Translations under genes and position numbers: made by a program
Notes under the pieces: model-generated
Database searches by the model: none
The model's input: the letters and a program-made list of their open reading frames with translations, nothing else
Told to the model about the DNA's origin: nothing
Assembly: GCA_032629725.1 (NCBI GenBank)
Contig: JAFEVB010000008.1
Coordinates: 1,240,001 to 1,304,000 of the forward strand
Direction of reading: 5' to 3'
From: Gremmenia infestans
Lineage: Eukaryota; Ascomycota; Leotiomycetes; Helotiales; Hamatocanthoscyphaceae
DNA length: 64,000 bases
Part shown: piece after piece, positions 22,445-32,810 of the stretch
How positions within the stretch are numbered: the stretch's first letter is position 1
How the letters are laid out: every line of letters starts with the position of its first letter

Positions 22445-25400
22445 CTAGTAAACCTCAAGCACATACCTCAACTCCTCTTTCAACCTCTCAATCTCCTTCC
22501 TGGGATCAACCTTCTTCCCTTCCGCCTTAGCATCACGCCCAATAGCCTCCTCCAGCACCTCCGTAACATCCGGCACCGGCCACGTAGGACCACACAGATA
22601 AAAGGCACCTTCTTCCTTGATATAAGCCTTAATGATATCGCTGATTGACTGGCGCATGCGGTCCTGAATGTAGATTTTCTCCGGCTGGTCACGGGAGAAG
22701 GCACGGCCGAGAAGAGTGATGACACCAGCGTCTTGGTAAGCCTCCCATTCCTCTCCGTACAGATACTCCTCGCGCTGATGACGAGAGCCCATATACAAGA
22801 GGATAGAGCCGATCTCCTTGCCCTGAGCCTTTTGCATAGCGCGATACTGGACAAAAGCGCGGAATGGAGCGAGGCCTGTACCGAGACCAGCCATGATGAG
22901 AGGTGCTGTGTCTTTTACTGGGAGTTTCATGACGGAGGGCTTCACGCTTGCTGTGACCTTCGCACCGAGGGGCAGCTGGCTAAGGTAGCGGGTAGCTTGA
23001 CCGAAGCGGTCGCGGCCCTTGGGGTCGACCCAGGAGACGACGACGATCATGAGAGCGACGGAAGTCGGGCCTACTTTTTGGCTAGAGGCGATGGAGTACT
23101 CGCGGCGCTTCATGGGGCTAACGAGGCGGGCGATATCGTGGAAGTCGGGATGGGCAGATTTGAAATCGAGGAGAACGTCGGCGAAGGTGATGGTATCAAC
23201 CTCAGCGCGGCGTTTGAAGTCGTTGGCTCCTTCTGGGCCACCAAGAGTAAGAAGCTCCTTCTTTTCATTTTCGTCGCTGGCAAATTCTGCCAAAGCTTCG
23301 TAAAATCTCTTTGGGGGTTTGCCGAAGATGTCGATGTTCTGGACAAGGGATTGGAAAACAGTTCGAGTATCGAGCACGGTTGGATCTTCGCGGGATGGTA
23401 CTTCAACGACGTCCTCGGGATTAAGACCATACCATTCCATAAATTCCTCGACCTCTTCAACATTGTTCTCCGCGTGAATACCAAGAGCTTCTCCAATGTC
23501 ATAAGTAAGGCCAGATTGTCCAAGATCGAATTCAATGTGGAAGATGTTACGATCATAACTCGAAGGAGTCAACCGACGGTTCTCCTGGACAGTAATCTCA
23601 TAAGTCTTTGTGGGAAGATCCGGTCTTAGAGCACTCTTGGTGCCATAAGCTTCTTTGAATGCAAGTCCCTTTGCAACAGATTCCCAGTTGCGCAAGAAGG
23701 ACGGGGCTTCCGCATCCTCCTTGGCGAATCCAGTGAAGCTGCTTGACTTGATGGTTCTCGGAAGGTCAGCTACCACAGCATCAACCTCAACCTCGGCCCA
23801 TGACTCTGGGATCTCAATTGGTCGAAGAGCCTTCTCTAAATCGGCAGCGACTTCCGTTAATAAATCCAAGCTGCCATTAATTGTGGCAAGCTTCTCAAGC
23901 CCAACCTCGAGAAGATCTGGTCGAGCGACCTGCAGGAATGCCACTTCGCTTAGAAGAATCTCAGTAGTCGCGTCTTTCTCAACGGCAGTAGATAACGCAG
24001 GATCAAGCACGAACAACTGAATGTTTCGGAACCTAATGTCGTTCCGGGTGGCGGTAGATAGCTTTTTCTCCAGATCCTCATCTTTGACGCCTGGTAGTTT
24101 CACAATGAGCTTGCCACCGGATTTGATACCCTTAAGAATACCAATCTTCTTGAGCAGTTTCTCCTCGCCAACGAATGCAACGTCGGCTTCCTCGATTGGG
24201 TAGTAAGCCTCAATTGACTTCTTAGAGCTTCGTATATCGGTTCTGGTGGTGCCGCCTTGCACAAAATTATCATGGGAAGCGTTTGTGAAGATATGCTTGC
24301 TCGAGTCACCAGACAATAACTTGCTGAGAGCTGATGGAGCGGTGGCAGCTTTCGAATCTTCTAGATCCCAGAAAGTGTACTGTTCAACCACACTGGCATC
24401 GAGTAGCTCGATACGCTCAACGTCTTCAGTAGTTTTGCTGGTCAGTTCCTTCAAGATAGAAGCAATCGAAGTAGGCGTGAACGAGTCTGCGCGAGCATAC
24501 TTGTAGTCCACAATAGAAGGCGGTGCAGCGAAGTTATCAGAAAATACTGCTGCAGCCAACACGTCCTCATACAGGTTTGAGTGAGTGGTTGGCTCTGACA
24601 CCGCAGTCTTGTCTGAGACTTGACCAAGTACAGCGATATTTGCAACAGAAAATGGAAGTGCTTTCAAGAAAGCCTCCTCAGAAAATGGCCTGTAAACTCG
24701 GACATTTACGACACCAACTTTGCTACCTTCAAGAGACAGCTTTTCAGCAACTTGCTTTGCGAGCGAACCTTCAACACTTCCAAACACGACGAGAACAGTC
24801 TCAGCATTGGCGTGGCCATGATACTCGAAAAGCCCGTAGGCAGTTCCGAGTTCGCTGTTGAAAGCTTCCAGGAGATGGGCAACTTTGGTCTCAGCATCCG
24901 CCCGCTTGCCAACCTTTGCCAGACTCTTGAGAACATTTGTATAGGCGGTGCTTAGCCCCCCTTGGCTTAAAATGTCGATGACAGGTAGAGTATCGCGCCC
25001 CACATGTATGCCATCGTACACATGAATTGTCGGGAGCACAGTAGCAAGAATCGTAGAGAACAAAGACATGTGCTGAGCTTCATAAGCAGAAGAACTAGCA
25101 ACAAGCCCAAGTCCTAACTCCTCTGCTACGGTCAAAGCACTAGCGTAGTCAGTCACAAGGCCCTCTGAAGCATAGTCGACTGCGGAGACATGGGCAACAA
25201 AAGGGTTTGCAACAGAGTAAAGTAGTGAAAGTTGGTCCAAGGCAGATCGCAGGTTGTGGAGGCTAGAGGAAGAGGCAAGAAGCGATTGAGGAATGTGTCT
25301 CTTGGCAAGGTCGAAATCCTTTGAGAACATGTATCCCAATGCAATCGAACCGGCTCCAGAACGTGTCTGCATCGATGCGACCTCCGTAGTGTATCCATTG

Positions 25401-25810
25401 GCATTTTCAGTCTTGGACGCAGCCCAGCTATTTACAGCAACATCCAGGTCGAATGATTCCGGAGAATATGAGAAGATCTTGTCGGATAGAGCATAGGCCA
25501 CCTGTTGAACTAGAGTTTGGGCTGTGACATATGTTGGCCCGCTGATGGAGGAAAACGCAATCGGCTGGCCAAAGGGAAGGCTCGAGGACTTCGGCTTGAA
25601 TTTTCGGAAAGTGGAGGGTTCCTCCTCGGTGTTCCAGGTGCTTTTTAGTACTTCGCCGCCTGCAGGTTCCTGATAGCATATGTTAGAAGTAGCTTTTGGT
25701 ACGCGAGTAGATATTCTCACCTGGCCACGTTTTGATGCCTCCAAGATACCATCGGCTTTGCGCTTTGTCCCTCTAGAGGGCGAAGCATCTACCTCCATTG
25801 GTACACCCAT
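22445..25810 (-). CDS. MET10: Sulfite reductase [NADPH] flavoprotein (alpha) subunit
   Basis: Transfers electrons from NADPH through FAD to the sulfite-reducing hemoprotein in sulfate assimilation. The frame is open for 1121 codons, but 25720-25670 is very probably a 51-bp intron: donor GTGAGAATA, branch TTCTAAC, acceptor ATCAG. It is a multiple of three with no stop, so an ORF reading retains it; without it the protein is 1104 residues, near yeast Met10 (1035). About residues 55-380 form the pyruvate:ferredoxin-oxidoreductase-like region typical of fungal Met10. The C-terminus has the CPR-type FAD domain (from about 718, with RREYSIAS at about 886) and the NADPH-binding domain (IMAGLGTGLAPFRAF at about 953, LYMGSRHQREEYLYG, FYLCGPTWPVPDV). 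It ends in LRYVLEVY, the aromatic C-terminus common to this flavoprotein class. It is divergent from FMP52 with a Cbf1-type box between them. Confidence 0.95.
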   Translation of the reverse strand: MGVPMEVDASPSRGTKRKADGILEASKRGQVRISTRVPKATSNICYQEPAGGEVLKSTWNTEEEPSTFRKFKPKSSSLPFGQPIAFSSISGPTYVTAQTLVQQVAYALSDKIFSYSPESFDLDVAVNSWAASKTENANGYTTEVASMQTRSGAGSIALGYMFSKDFDLAKRHIPQSLLASSSSLHNLRSALDQLSLLYSVANPFVAHVSAVDYASEGLVTDYASALTVAEELGLGLVASSSAYEAQHMSLFSTILATVLPTIHVYDGIHVGRDTLPVIDILSQGGLSTAYTNVLKSLAKVGKRADAETKVAHLLEAFNSELGTAYGLFEYHGHANAETVLVVFGSVEGSLAKQVAEKLSLEGSKVGVVNVRVYRPFSEEAFLKALPFSVANIAVLGQVSDKTAVSEPTTHSNLYEDVLAAAVFSDNFAAPPSIVDYKYARADSFTPTSIASILKELTSKTTEDVERIELLDASVVEQYTFWDLEDSKAATAPSALSKLLSGDSSKHIFTNASHDNFVQGGTTRTDIRSSKKSIEAYYPIEEADVAFVGEEKLLKKIGILKGIKSGGKLIVKLPGVKDEDLEKKLSTATRNDIRFRNIQLFVLDPALSTAVEKDATTEILLSEVAFLQVARPDLLEVGLEKLATINGSLDLLTEVAADLEKALRPIEIPESWAEVEVDAVVADLPRTIKSSSFTGFAKEDAEAPSFLRNWESVAKGLAFKEAYGTKSALRPDLPTKTYEITVQENRRLTPSSYDRNIFHIEFDLGQSGLTYDIGEALGIHAENNVEEVEEFMEWYGLNPEDVVEVPSREDPTVLDTRTVFQSLVQNIDIFGKPPKRFYEALAEFASDENEKKELLTLGGPEGANDFKRRAEVDTITFADVLLDFKSAHPDFHDIARLVSPMKRREYSIASSQKVGPTSVALMIVVVSWVDPKGRDRFGQATRYLSQLPLGAKVTASVKPSVMKLPVKDTAPLIMAGLGTGLAPFRAFVQYRAMQKAQGKEIGSILLYMGSRHQREEYLYGEEWEAYQDAGVITLLGRAFSRDQPEKIYIQDRMRQSISDIIKAYIKEEGAFYLCGPTWPVPDVTEVLEEAIGRDAKAEGKKVDPRKEIERLKEELRYVLEVY

Positions 25811-26771
25811 CTTGAGTAAATACGAGCTCTGGTGAGCAGGATGTAGTCAAAAGAACTGGAGGATAAAAGGATTGAAAGGGAATCAAATCAAGGTTTGATT
25901 CGAAGTTGTAGGAATGCCAGAATGATGCGAGAGAGAAAGAAAGGGAAAGCGGCAAAATATCATGAAGACAAGCTTAGCCTGAACAATCGTTATGTGGGGA
26001 AGAGGCAGAAAATGTCTGGACCGGGCTACTTACAAGTTCTCAAGGTCTCCGAAAATGGAGGGCAAGGGGGTCAGAGAAGGGCAAAAATACTTCGTAAACA
26101 GAGCACGGGCGAGCACGCAATGCAAGCCAGTGCAAGAGCAAGCCGCAAAGGTCGGGCCGGTAGTAAGTTTTTCCGAATGTCTAAATCAGATAAGATAATA
26201 AAATCAATCCAAGCTCTACTGTACAGTACAGTACTGTACATACATGTAGACCAATACATCTGTATTCACGTGACTGGACGAAGTAGAAGCATTTGTTTTC
26301 TGCTCTTGTAAGACATTAATCTATAATCTCAGTTGATACAAGTGTTCATCCAAAGTTCTTCTCCCAAAACGAGGAAATAATGTTTGAGCTGAAAGTCATC
26401 AATGACGATGTTTACGTCCGTACAATCCGTACAATTATGCTTGCCTCGGCACCGAAGGACCTGTCACAATACAGAAGCCGCGCCGGCGGGATCGAAGAAT
26501 CATGTACGTCGCTGACCATTGCATCAAAGGTAGCAAAGAAGACGTATGGCAGAGGTTTTTGTTATTATCTCCGATTCCAAGAAATAAGGGAAACAAGTCT
26601 ACATCATTTCTAGGGTTTGACTGACTAGACGAGAAACCCGTCGCAAATCTCTTTCTCTTTACAGTATTTAAAGCTCCATCGCTACACCTTTTCACCTTTT
26701 CATACATGATCACACCACCTTTCTTCACAACTATCCCAGCCAGCTCAACATCTAATAACAGCGTCTCCATC
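25811..26771. other. Divergent MET10/FMP52 promoter region
   Basis: Nearly 1 kb separates the two start codons. It contains the palindrome TACAGTACTGTA at 26227-26238 within a longer GTAC-rich tract and the TCACGTGA box at 26266-26273. ORFs on either strand here show no features. Confidence 0.6.
26266..26273. promoter_or_regulatory. Cbf1/CDEI-type box TCACGTGA
   Basis: A perfect palindromic TCACGTGA lies 456 bp upstream of the MET10 start and about 500 bp upstream of FMP52. In budding yeast the Cbf1-Met4 complex uses TCACGTG boxes to control sulfate-assimilation genes including MET10. That this box works here is inference. Confidence 0.5.
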
Positions 26772-27525
26772 ATGACTTCCACAGCAATAGTCGGCTCTAC
26801 AGGCCTTGTGGTAGGTCTCCTCTTCCTCGACCTAGGTTTTGCAAAGCATACCACTAATAGCCTCCCAGGGCTCCCATATACTGTCAAACCTCCTAGCCCT
26901 CCCCTCAATCACCAACGTCTACTCCCTCTCCCGCCGCGCCCCCACCACCACAGACCCGAAACTCCACGCCCTAACCGACGCAGACAACGCCCAATGGTCC
27001 CCCAAACTCACATCAATCACCCCTCCCCCACCCATCCTCTTCTCCGCGCTCGGCACCACCAAAGCGGCAGCAGGCTCCTTTGAGAACCAGCGCAAGATCG
27101 ATTACGACCTCAACCTGGCCCTCGCCACAGCAGCCAAATCCGCCGGCGTCAAAGTCTACGTGCTCATCTCGGGCACAGGCGCGAACATAAAATCGGCCTT
27201 CCCGTATGTAAGGATGAAGGCGGAACTAGAAGAAGCTGTCAAGGAGCTAGGCTTCGAACATACGATTCTTGTGCGCCCGGGCTTGATCACAGGGGATAGG
27301 CAGGAGAGCCGGCCGGCCGAGTTCGCGGTGAGGAAGATTGCTGGATGCATGAGTTTGCTTGGGAAATGGGCTGTGGACTTTTGGGCCCAGGACAAAGATG
27401 TCATTGCCAAGGCTGCTGTTAGTGCTGGACTCAAGGCACTGGAGGGTGGTGAGAGTGTGCCAAAGGTCTGGGTGCTGGGACAATCGGATATTGTGAGGAT
27501 GGGACGGACAGAGTGGAAGGCTTGA
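26772..27525 (+). CDS. FMP52: Fmp52-like NAD(P)-binding Rossmann protein
   Basis: Two exons: 26772-26810 and 26869-27525, with donor GTAGGT, branch-like CTAAT and acceptor CCCAG. Splicing creates the Rossmann motif AIVGSTGLVGSHIL from the split GSTGLV|GSH, which confirms the junction, and gives 231 residues, the usual size of fungal Fmp52. The family is an atypical short-chain dehydrogenase related to human HTATIP2/TIP30 and is found on the mitochondrial outer membrane in yeast. Supporting motifs are LFSALGTTKAAAGSFENQRKIDYDLN and YVLISGTGA, with PYVRMKAELE in the place of the YxxxK pair. The substrate is unknown. A reading that starts at 26839 would use a false start inside the intron. Confidence 0.9.
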
Positions 27526-27686
27526 GTTGTGATACCCAGATGGAGTTTTTGCTACAGGTTCTGCTTTGGGGGTCAGACGAATACGCTGCTTTTGTGACAT
27601 ATGTACAGTCTATCATAACACTAGGGTTTGCGTTTTATTCATACAATCAATACCCATGTCCTGAATAACTACGTTGCGGCATCTTA

Positions 27687-28200
27687 TCAACTACCACCCT
27701 TCTTCTGCGGGCCCCCAAATCCACTCTGCTTACCACTCCCTCCACCACTATTCTCCGCACCACCATCCTGCCCATCCTTCTGTTGACTAATGTCCTTATT
27801 CGCCGGACTAACCTCCAACGGATTACTATTGGTCTTACCCTATCACAACAAACATCACATTAGCCACTCTCTCCCCTCTCTTCCCTCACCAATCTAACCC
27901 AAATAAACAGAGACAAAATAAAGACCGAATTGAACTAACCTCATTGCTCTTCCCCGCAACCTTCTTCTCCGCCTCAGGACTAGTAATCTCAGCATTAAAT
28001 GCAGCGTCCTCATTCGCGGCAGTCTGATCATCCGTCCCGGACTTTGTGTATTCTGTCGCCTCGGTATTGATGGTATCCTTGTTTTGGCTGTCTTTTCGCG
28101 GGTATCGAGATGAGCATTGTTGCGAGAAGTGGCGCATGGAGGTTTGAGGGACGCCAATGCTGACTAGGCGGAGCTGGGAGAGGATGTTGGAGGGCGGCAT
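27687..28200 (-). CDS. Small basic-to-acidic protein, probably mitochondrial; unknown function
   Basis: Two exons: 28200-27940 and 27839-27687. The 100-bp intron has donor GTTAGT, a GCTAAT branch and TGATAG acceptor and is phase 0, giving 137 residues. The first ~40 residues (MPPSNILSQLRLVSIGVPQT, then MRHFSQQCSSRYPRK) have the Arg/Ser, acid-poor look of a mitochondrial presequence. The middle is polar with a segment AFNAEITSPEAEKKVAGKSNEGKTNSNPLEVSPANKDIS split by the intron, and the end is Gly/Gln/Lys-rich. I believe short proteins of this layout occur widely in filamentous ascomycetes, but I know of no function. Confidence 0.7.
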
Positions 28201-28723
28201 TGTGATTTTTTGACTTTTGTTTGGGAGGAGAAGTGTAGCTGGAGAGTGAGAGTTAGTCCTATGCAAAGCTCAGGTATGGTGAAATCTCGAAGTGAGACCA
28301 AACCCACTGGTGGAGAAATGTGAGATTTACCCTTAAGGAATAGATGCCAAATCGGTCGAGGAGAAGTAGATAAAGAAGCAGCTTGAGATTGTTTTGATTA
28401 TGGAGCTCAATTACCATAGACGTCTACGTCATGGCTTTTCAACCCCCGCCTCGCTAAGGAGCGGAACCCTTTCCCTTTCAGAATGATCTCTATCCCGCTG
28501 AAGTTTGTTGTACAAGTTTCACTAAGAGGCCCCAAGTATGTGCAAGTTAGGTCAAAATCATTGTGCATCTAATGGAAATGGAAATAACAAGAACCCCTTA
28601 AACCCCTTTCTCCAAGCGGGTATCTTCCTCCGTTGTCATTGTGTAGTCTGACCATCCAACGCCATACTCCAAATATAACCATTTTCTATGCTAAGTAGCC
28701 CAACCCTGCTCTCAAGAACGGAT
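28201..28723. other. Short intergenic spacer
   Basis: Promoter of the small minus-strand gene and 3' region of the SNF2 gene. Nothing else is seen. Confidence 0.5.
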
Positions 28724-31700
28724 TCACCATCTTCTACTATAGACATCATTCTCTCTCGTAGAAGAGCTAGTAGGCCGATTCGTAGGAGGAGTGACCTTGC
28801 GAGCGCCAGACTGGGATGCCTCTCGACTCGAGCTACCACTGTTCGTATTGAGGCCGTCCTTCAATATCCTCGGCTTAGAACCAAGATCGTATTGCGCGGC
28901 GGCGGGACCCGGGGGCGCGTGCTCAGCATCGCGACGGAAGAGTTGTAAGATCTCTTGCATTCCAAACTTTCCTGCAGCACCCTTGCCACCTTCGAGCGTC
29001 TGCTTTGCAAGCTCGCGCTTCTTCTCTTGAAGGTCTAGAATTCGCTCTTCAACCGAGTCAGCGATAGTAATCTTGTAGACGATTACATCAATTTTCTGCG
29101 TCAGACGATGGACTCGGTCAATAGCCTGCTCTTCCACGAACTACCTCTTATTAGCAATACTCACAAACTGAAGCACAGGCAGTTGAACTTACTGGGTTCC
29201 AAAATGGCTCCAAAATAACAACTCGAGTAGCGGCAGTGAGATTCAGACCCAAAGATCCACACTTGAGACTGCAAAGTAAAATTCGACAGCTTTTGTCGTT
29301 TCTCAATTTACTGAGAGATGCCTCACGAAGGTCATTTCTCATACTTCCGTCATATCGGGTGAACTTGAATCCCTTCTGGCGCAGGAAAGGCTCGATGAGA
29401 TCCAGCATCGATGTGAATTGTGAAAAGACAATGAACTTATGCTCCGCAATTTCCTTGCCGAGAATCTGGATCAAATGGGTGATCTTAGTCGATGTTACCA
29501 TCGTGGCAAGCTGAGCTTCCTCGTCCGAATCCGACTGAAATTCGTCCTCAACCTCCTCATCCGAATCGGTCTCATCCCCGTCATCATCAGAGCCAGAGTC
29601 AGATGTGTCAACTTTAGTTGGCTTTTGCAGAGCGCCAATGTGCTGAAGATCCGGGAACGTATCATCGTCCGAATCAAGCCACTCGCCGCCGCCTTCGGCA
29701 TTCTCATCAGCAAGTCCGCCAGCTTTTCCAAGCTTTAGCGAGCCTTGTTCTGCCTCTGGGACAACCCAGGATCCCTCCTCATTATCATCGTCCTCATCAT
29801 CACTGTCAGTGATGACAGCCCGGTTTCGTGGCTTCCGGACAACGGGATTGGCCTCTGATTTGACAACATTCTTCTTCTTCTTCTTATCTTTCCGAGACTT
29901 GGGCTTCTTATTGATATCCTCGAGATCTGCTTCACAGTCCAAGCATCGAATAGCCCCATCTGCAACAGCCTGCTTTCCAAGTTCAAGCTGACAAACTTCG
30001 CATTTCTTGGAGCCCACGCCCAAAGCTCCAAACATATCTGCTATTTCATCAACGTCTGCATTCAATACTTTTGCCTTTTGACTCGACGTGACACTCGCGA
30101 GAGCCTCGCTATCCTTCGCAAGCTTGCCAGCAACTAGCTTTGGATGATTGCAGGCTTGTCTGAGTCGCAAGAGCAAGACTAAAGCACTGGCATAATTGAC
30201 TTTCTCGCCGCTCATCATCTGCTCAATGCTGGCGTCCGTCCGCTGCTCAAGACGTTCATAAAAGCGACGCTCTTCAGGTGAGAATATCGCGGAGATCTTC
30301 TCAATCTTTCGTGTAGTGACCTTAAATCCGGTTGTGCTCTCTTCTCCCGGAGCAGATGGCTTTCCACCCGGATTCAAAGCACCTTCTTTTGTGAGAATAT
30401 CCTTGGTACGTCGCTTCATAAAGATCTTCAAAACTGCCCGGAGACGCTTGATAGCTACGTCGCCACGCCCGTTCTTTAGAGGCCGGTCTATCTGGTCCTT
30501 GAACTCTCGCAAATCATCATATGGCTTGATACGTAAGAACTTGATCAGACTTTGTAACTCGTCCAAGTTGTTTTGCATAGGTGTTCCGGTCAAACACCAT
30601 CGATACTCGCTCCGCAGAGCATAACAGGCTTGAGTAGCTTTGGCATTTCTATTCTTGATTGTATGAGCCTCGTCAAGAATAACTCTATACCAGTGAAGAC
30701 CGAAACATCCGACCTTGATACCATTGTCGCTATCAGAGGAATTGCCGAATTCAGAGACCATAATCTGATATGTTGTAATCACAACGTCGTATTTCTTTAG
30801 GTCTTGAAAACGCTTGGTGCGTTGAGGTCCATGGTGAACAATCACACGGAGCGAATGCGAACTCGCGACTTTGTCTTTGATTTCGGCTTCCCATTGACGA
30901 ATGAGTGCCAAAGGAGCCACGACCAAAGTGCACTTCTCAACACCAGAAGGCAATTTCCGTTTCGCAAGAACATCTTCGTCCGTCGGTTTTGGGTTGTTGA
31001 GGATGAGAGCGATGGACTGCAAAGTCTTTCCAAGTCCCATGTCATCTGCAAGAATTCCACCTTTAGGAACTCTGCCCTTCTTGCCGGTACCAAGCTCTCT
31101 GTCTGTCATCCACTCAAGCCCCTCAACTTGGTGGGGAAGCAACTTGACTTTGATACCCTCGACAGTTCCGTCATCCTCTTCATCGTCCGAGGCGACTTCG
31201 AGCTTCTCTTCATCGACGTCGAGACCCTTTAACTTAGCTGCAAGACTGTCAACCTCAGCATCCTTTCTCTTTCTTCGTGATCTGGTTCTGGGCGCGTCAT
31301 CTTCATCTTCCATCACACCTTCCAATAGTGCTTTAAGATCCTCTTGTGCTTTAGCAGGATCCACAAATGTAAATGGATCAGGCATAGTAGATGTACGATA
31401 TTGGTTTGTGGTAAGGTCAACGTAGTTGCTGGAGGGGTTGACCGACTGGAAGCCACCATATACATTTCCTGATGACCCGAAGCTGGGGGCTACCATTTGT
31501 TTCGTCGTAGTGTAGGATGGTACCATAGGCATCGGTGCAGGAACCGGAGCTGTGTTATAAACTGCGGGAGCCCTTGGCAAAAAAGGATCCACGACCTTTC
31601 GAGTGACATCCTTCATAGCGTGAAGATGTGGGTGTGCTATAGAAATGTATTGGTTAGTCTATAACAGTGGAAGATGATCGGGATATCATACCAGGTGCAT

Positions 31701-32365
31701 CTCTATGATGCTCTGGTCGAGATTTTGGCTGAATGAAGAGGGCCGACGGTTTAGGCCGAGGCTGAAATTGAGGCTGATGCTGTGGTCGATTGAAGGGTGA
31801 GTTCGGGAGAGTGGGCTGTCCAAATTGAGGGACACTCGATGGAGGAGGCTTGGATGGATATGCACTTTCTGCCATCCTAGGTGCTTGGTCGTTGGGCTCC
31901 ACGGGATTCAGAGGCGCCTTCACAGGCGATCGTTCGTTGACCATCTTGATCCGTCCAGGGTCTGGGATTGGGACTGTGTACTCTTCCTCAGATACACCAA
32001 ATACAAAAGGTATTGGAGACTTGGAGTGTGCTGCCTGGATGCCTTGGGTAAAGTCGAATGATGGAGGGGGAGGGGTATTGGAGAACAGAGAACTCGAGTC
32101 TCCAATGTCGCTCAAACGCCCTAAAACGTAGAAAGGCTTTATGGATGCTTCCGAATCAATGTGCCGATCCCATTCCAGATGTTCTGTCGTGCGAGGTATT
32201 GTTCGTGGGAAGTCGGGCAGTTCCTGTTGTTGATCTGGGCTTGGTGGTATGAAAGTCGGATTTTCCCTTGATCCTAGGGTGTTATGAGGAGTAAAAGCAC
32301 CTCTATTAATCGATATCAGCTTAAATGATGGGGAGGCTGGATGCTAGAAGTAAGAAGTACCTCAT
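28724..32365 (-). CDS. SNF2-family DNA-dependent ATPase (RAD5/RAD16/ULS1-like group)
   Basis: Four exons: 32365-32361, 32302-31692, 31636-29193 and 29140-28724, giving 1158 residues. The first coding exon is only ATGAG; the next begins with A and reads on as MRGAFTPHNTLGSREN. Residues 1-300 are disordered and Pro-rich. The SNF2 core starts near residue 375 (LPHQVEGLEWM), with Walker A DDMGLGKT, DEAH box VILDEAHTIKN near 528, WCLTGTPMQNN, then helicase C from about 941 (FIVFSQFTSMLDLI, CSLKCGSLGLNL, EQAIDRVHRLTQ). The last is rebuilt across the third intron (FWNP|FVEEQ). Between the lobes, instead of a clear RING finger, there is a four-Cys CX2CX15CX2C ribbon (CEVC...CLDC) and long Lys-rich and Asp/Glu-rich insertions. 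These ATPases remodel chromatin or displace SUMO-linked proteins in DNA repair; the exact orthology (S. pombe Rrp1/Rrp2-like) is uncertain. Confidence 0.92.
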
Positions 32366-32810
32366 GAAATCAGCGAGTTGACTTGTCCTTGTTTATCGTG
32401 ATATTTGAAAGATCAACTTGGATCGCTACTTCCGTACAAGCAAGTCGCGTCTGTCGTCATAGGCAACACAGTTCGAGATAGGAAACCACTTTACGCGTAA
32501 TATCACGCGATCACGAGTTCGCGGACGAAGAGGCCTTATAGTTTTGTCCGAAGACGTCTTGGGTGATCAGTATGAGAAGTGCTCCTGTTGAGACTTCTCC
32601 GGGTGTGCAGCGAGCTATCTAGGTTGGTTCAGGACTGGAGTTCCAGCTAGGATGTCAAGTAAGTCATAAACCATAGTCCGACCAAGCATATCATTATCAT
32701 TATTTTTATAGGGTCTCTCAATCCTCGCTACCCCGTCGCGCCAATAATCCAGGAGAATCTCTTCCCTCTTCCTACTGTAGGCCAGTCGATATCCTATTTT
32801 CGAGAGACTA
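32366..32810. other. Spacer between SNF2 and C3HC genes
   Basis: Contains the SNF2 promoter with ACGCGT at 32493-32498 and several other CG-rich words nearby (TCACGCGATCACG). A minus-strand ORF of 85 codons overlapping the C3HC gene end is taken as spurious. Confidence 0.5.
32493..32498. promoter_or_regulatory. MluI cell-cycle box (ACGCGT) candidate
   Basis: ACGCGT about 128 bp upstream of the SNF2 start codon. In yeasts MBF binds this word in promoters of G1/S and DNA-repair genes. A six-base word is weak evidence alone. Confidence 0.25.

Noticed and set aside
22733..23629. Plus-strand ORF of 298 codons
   Set aside because: Antisense to MET10; the MET10 frame is conserved and the plus frame has no recognisable motif.
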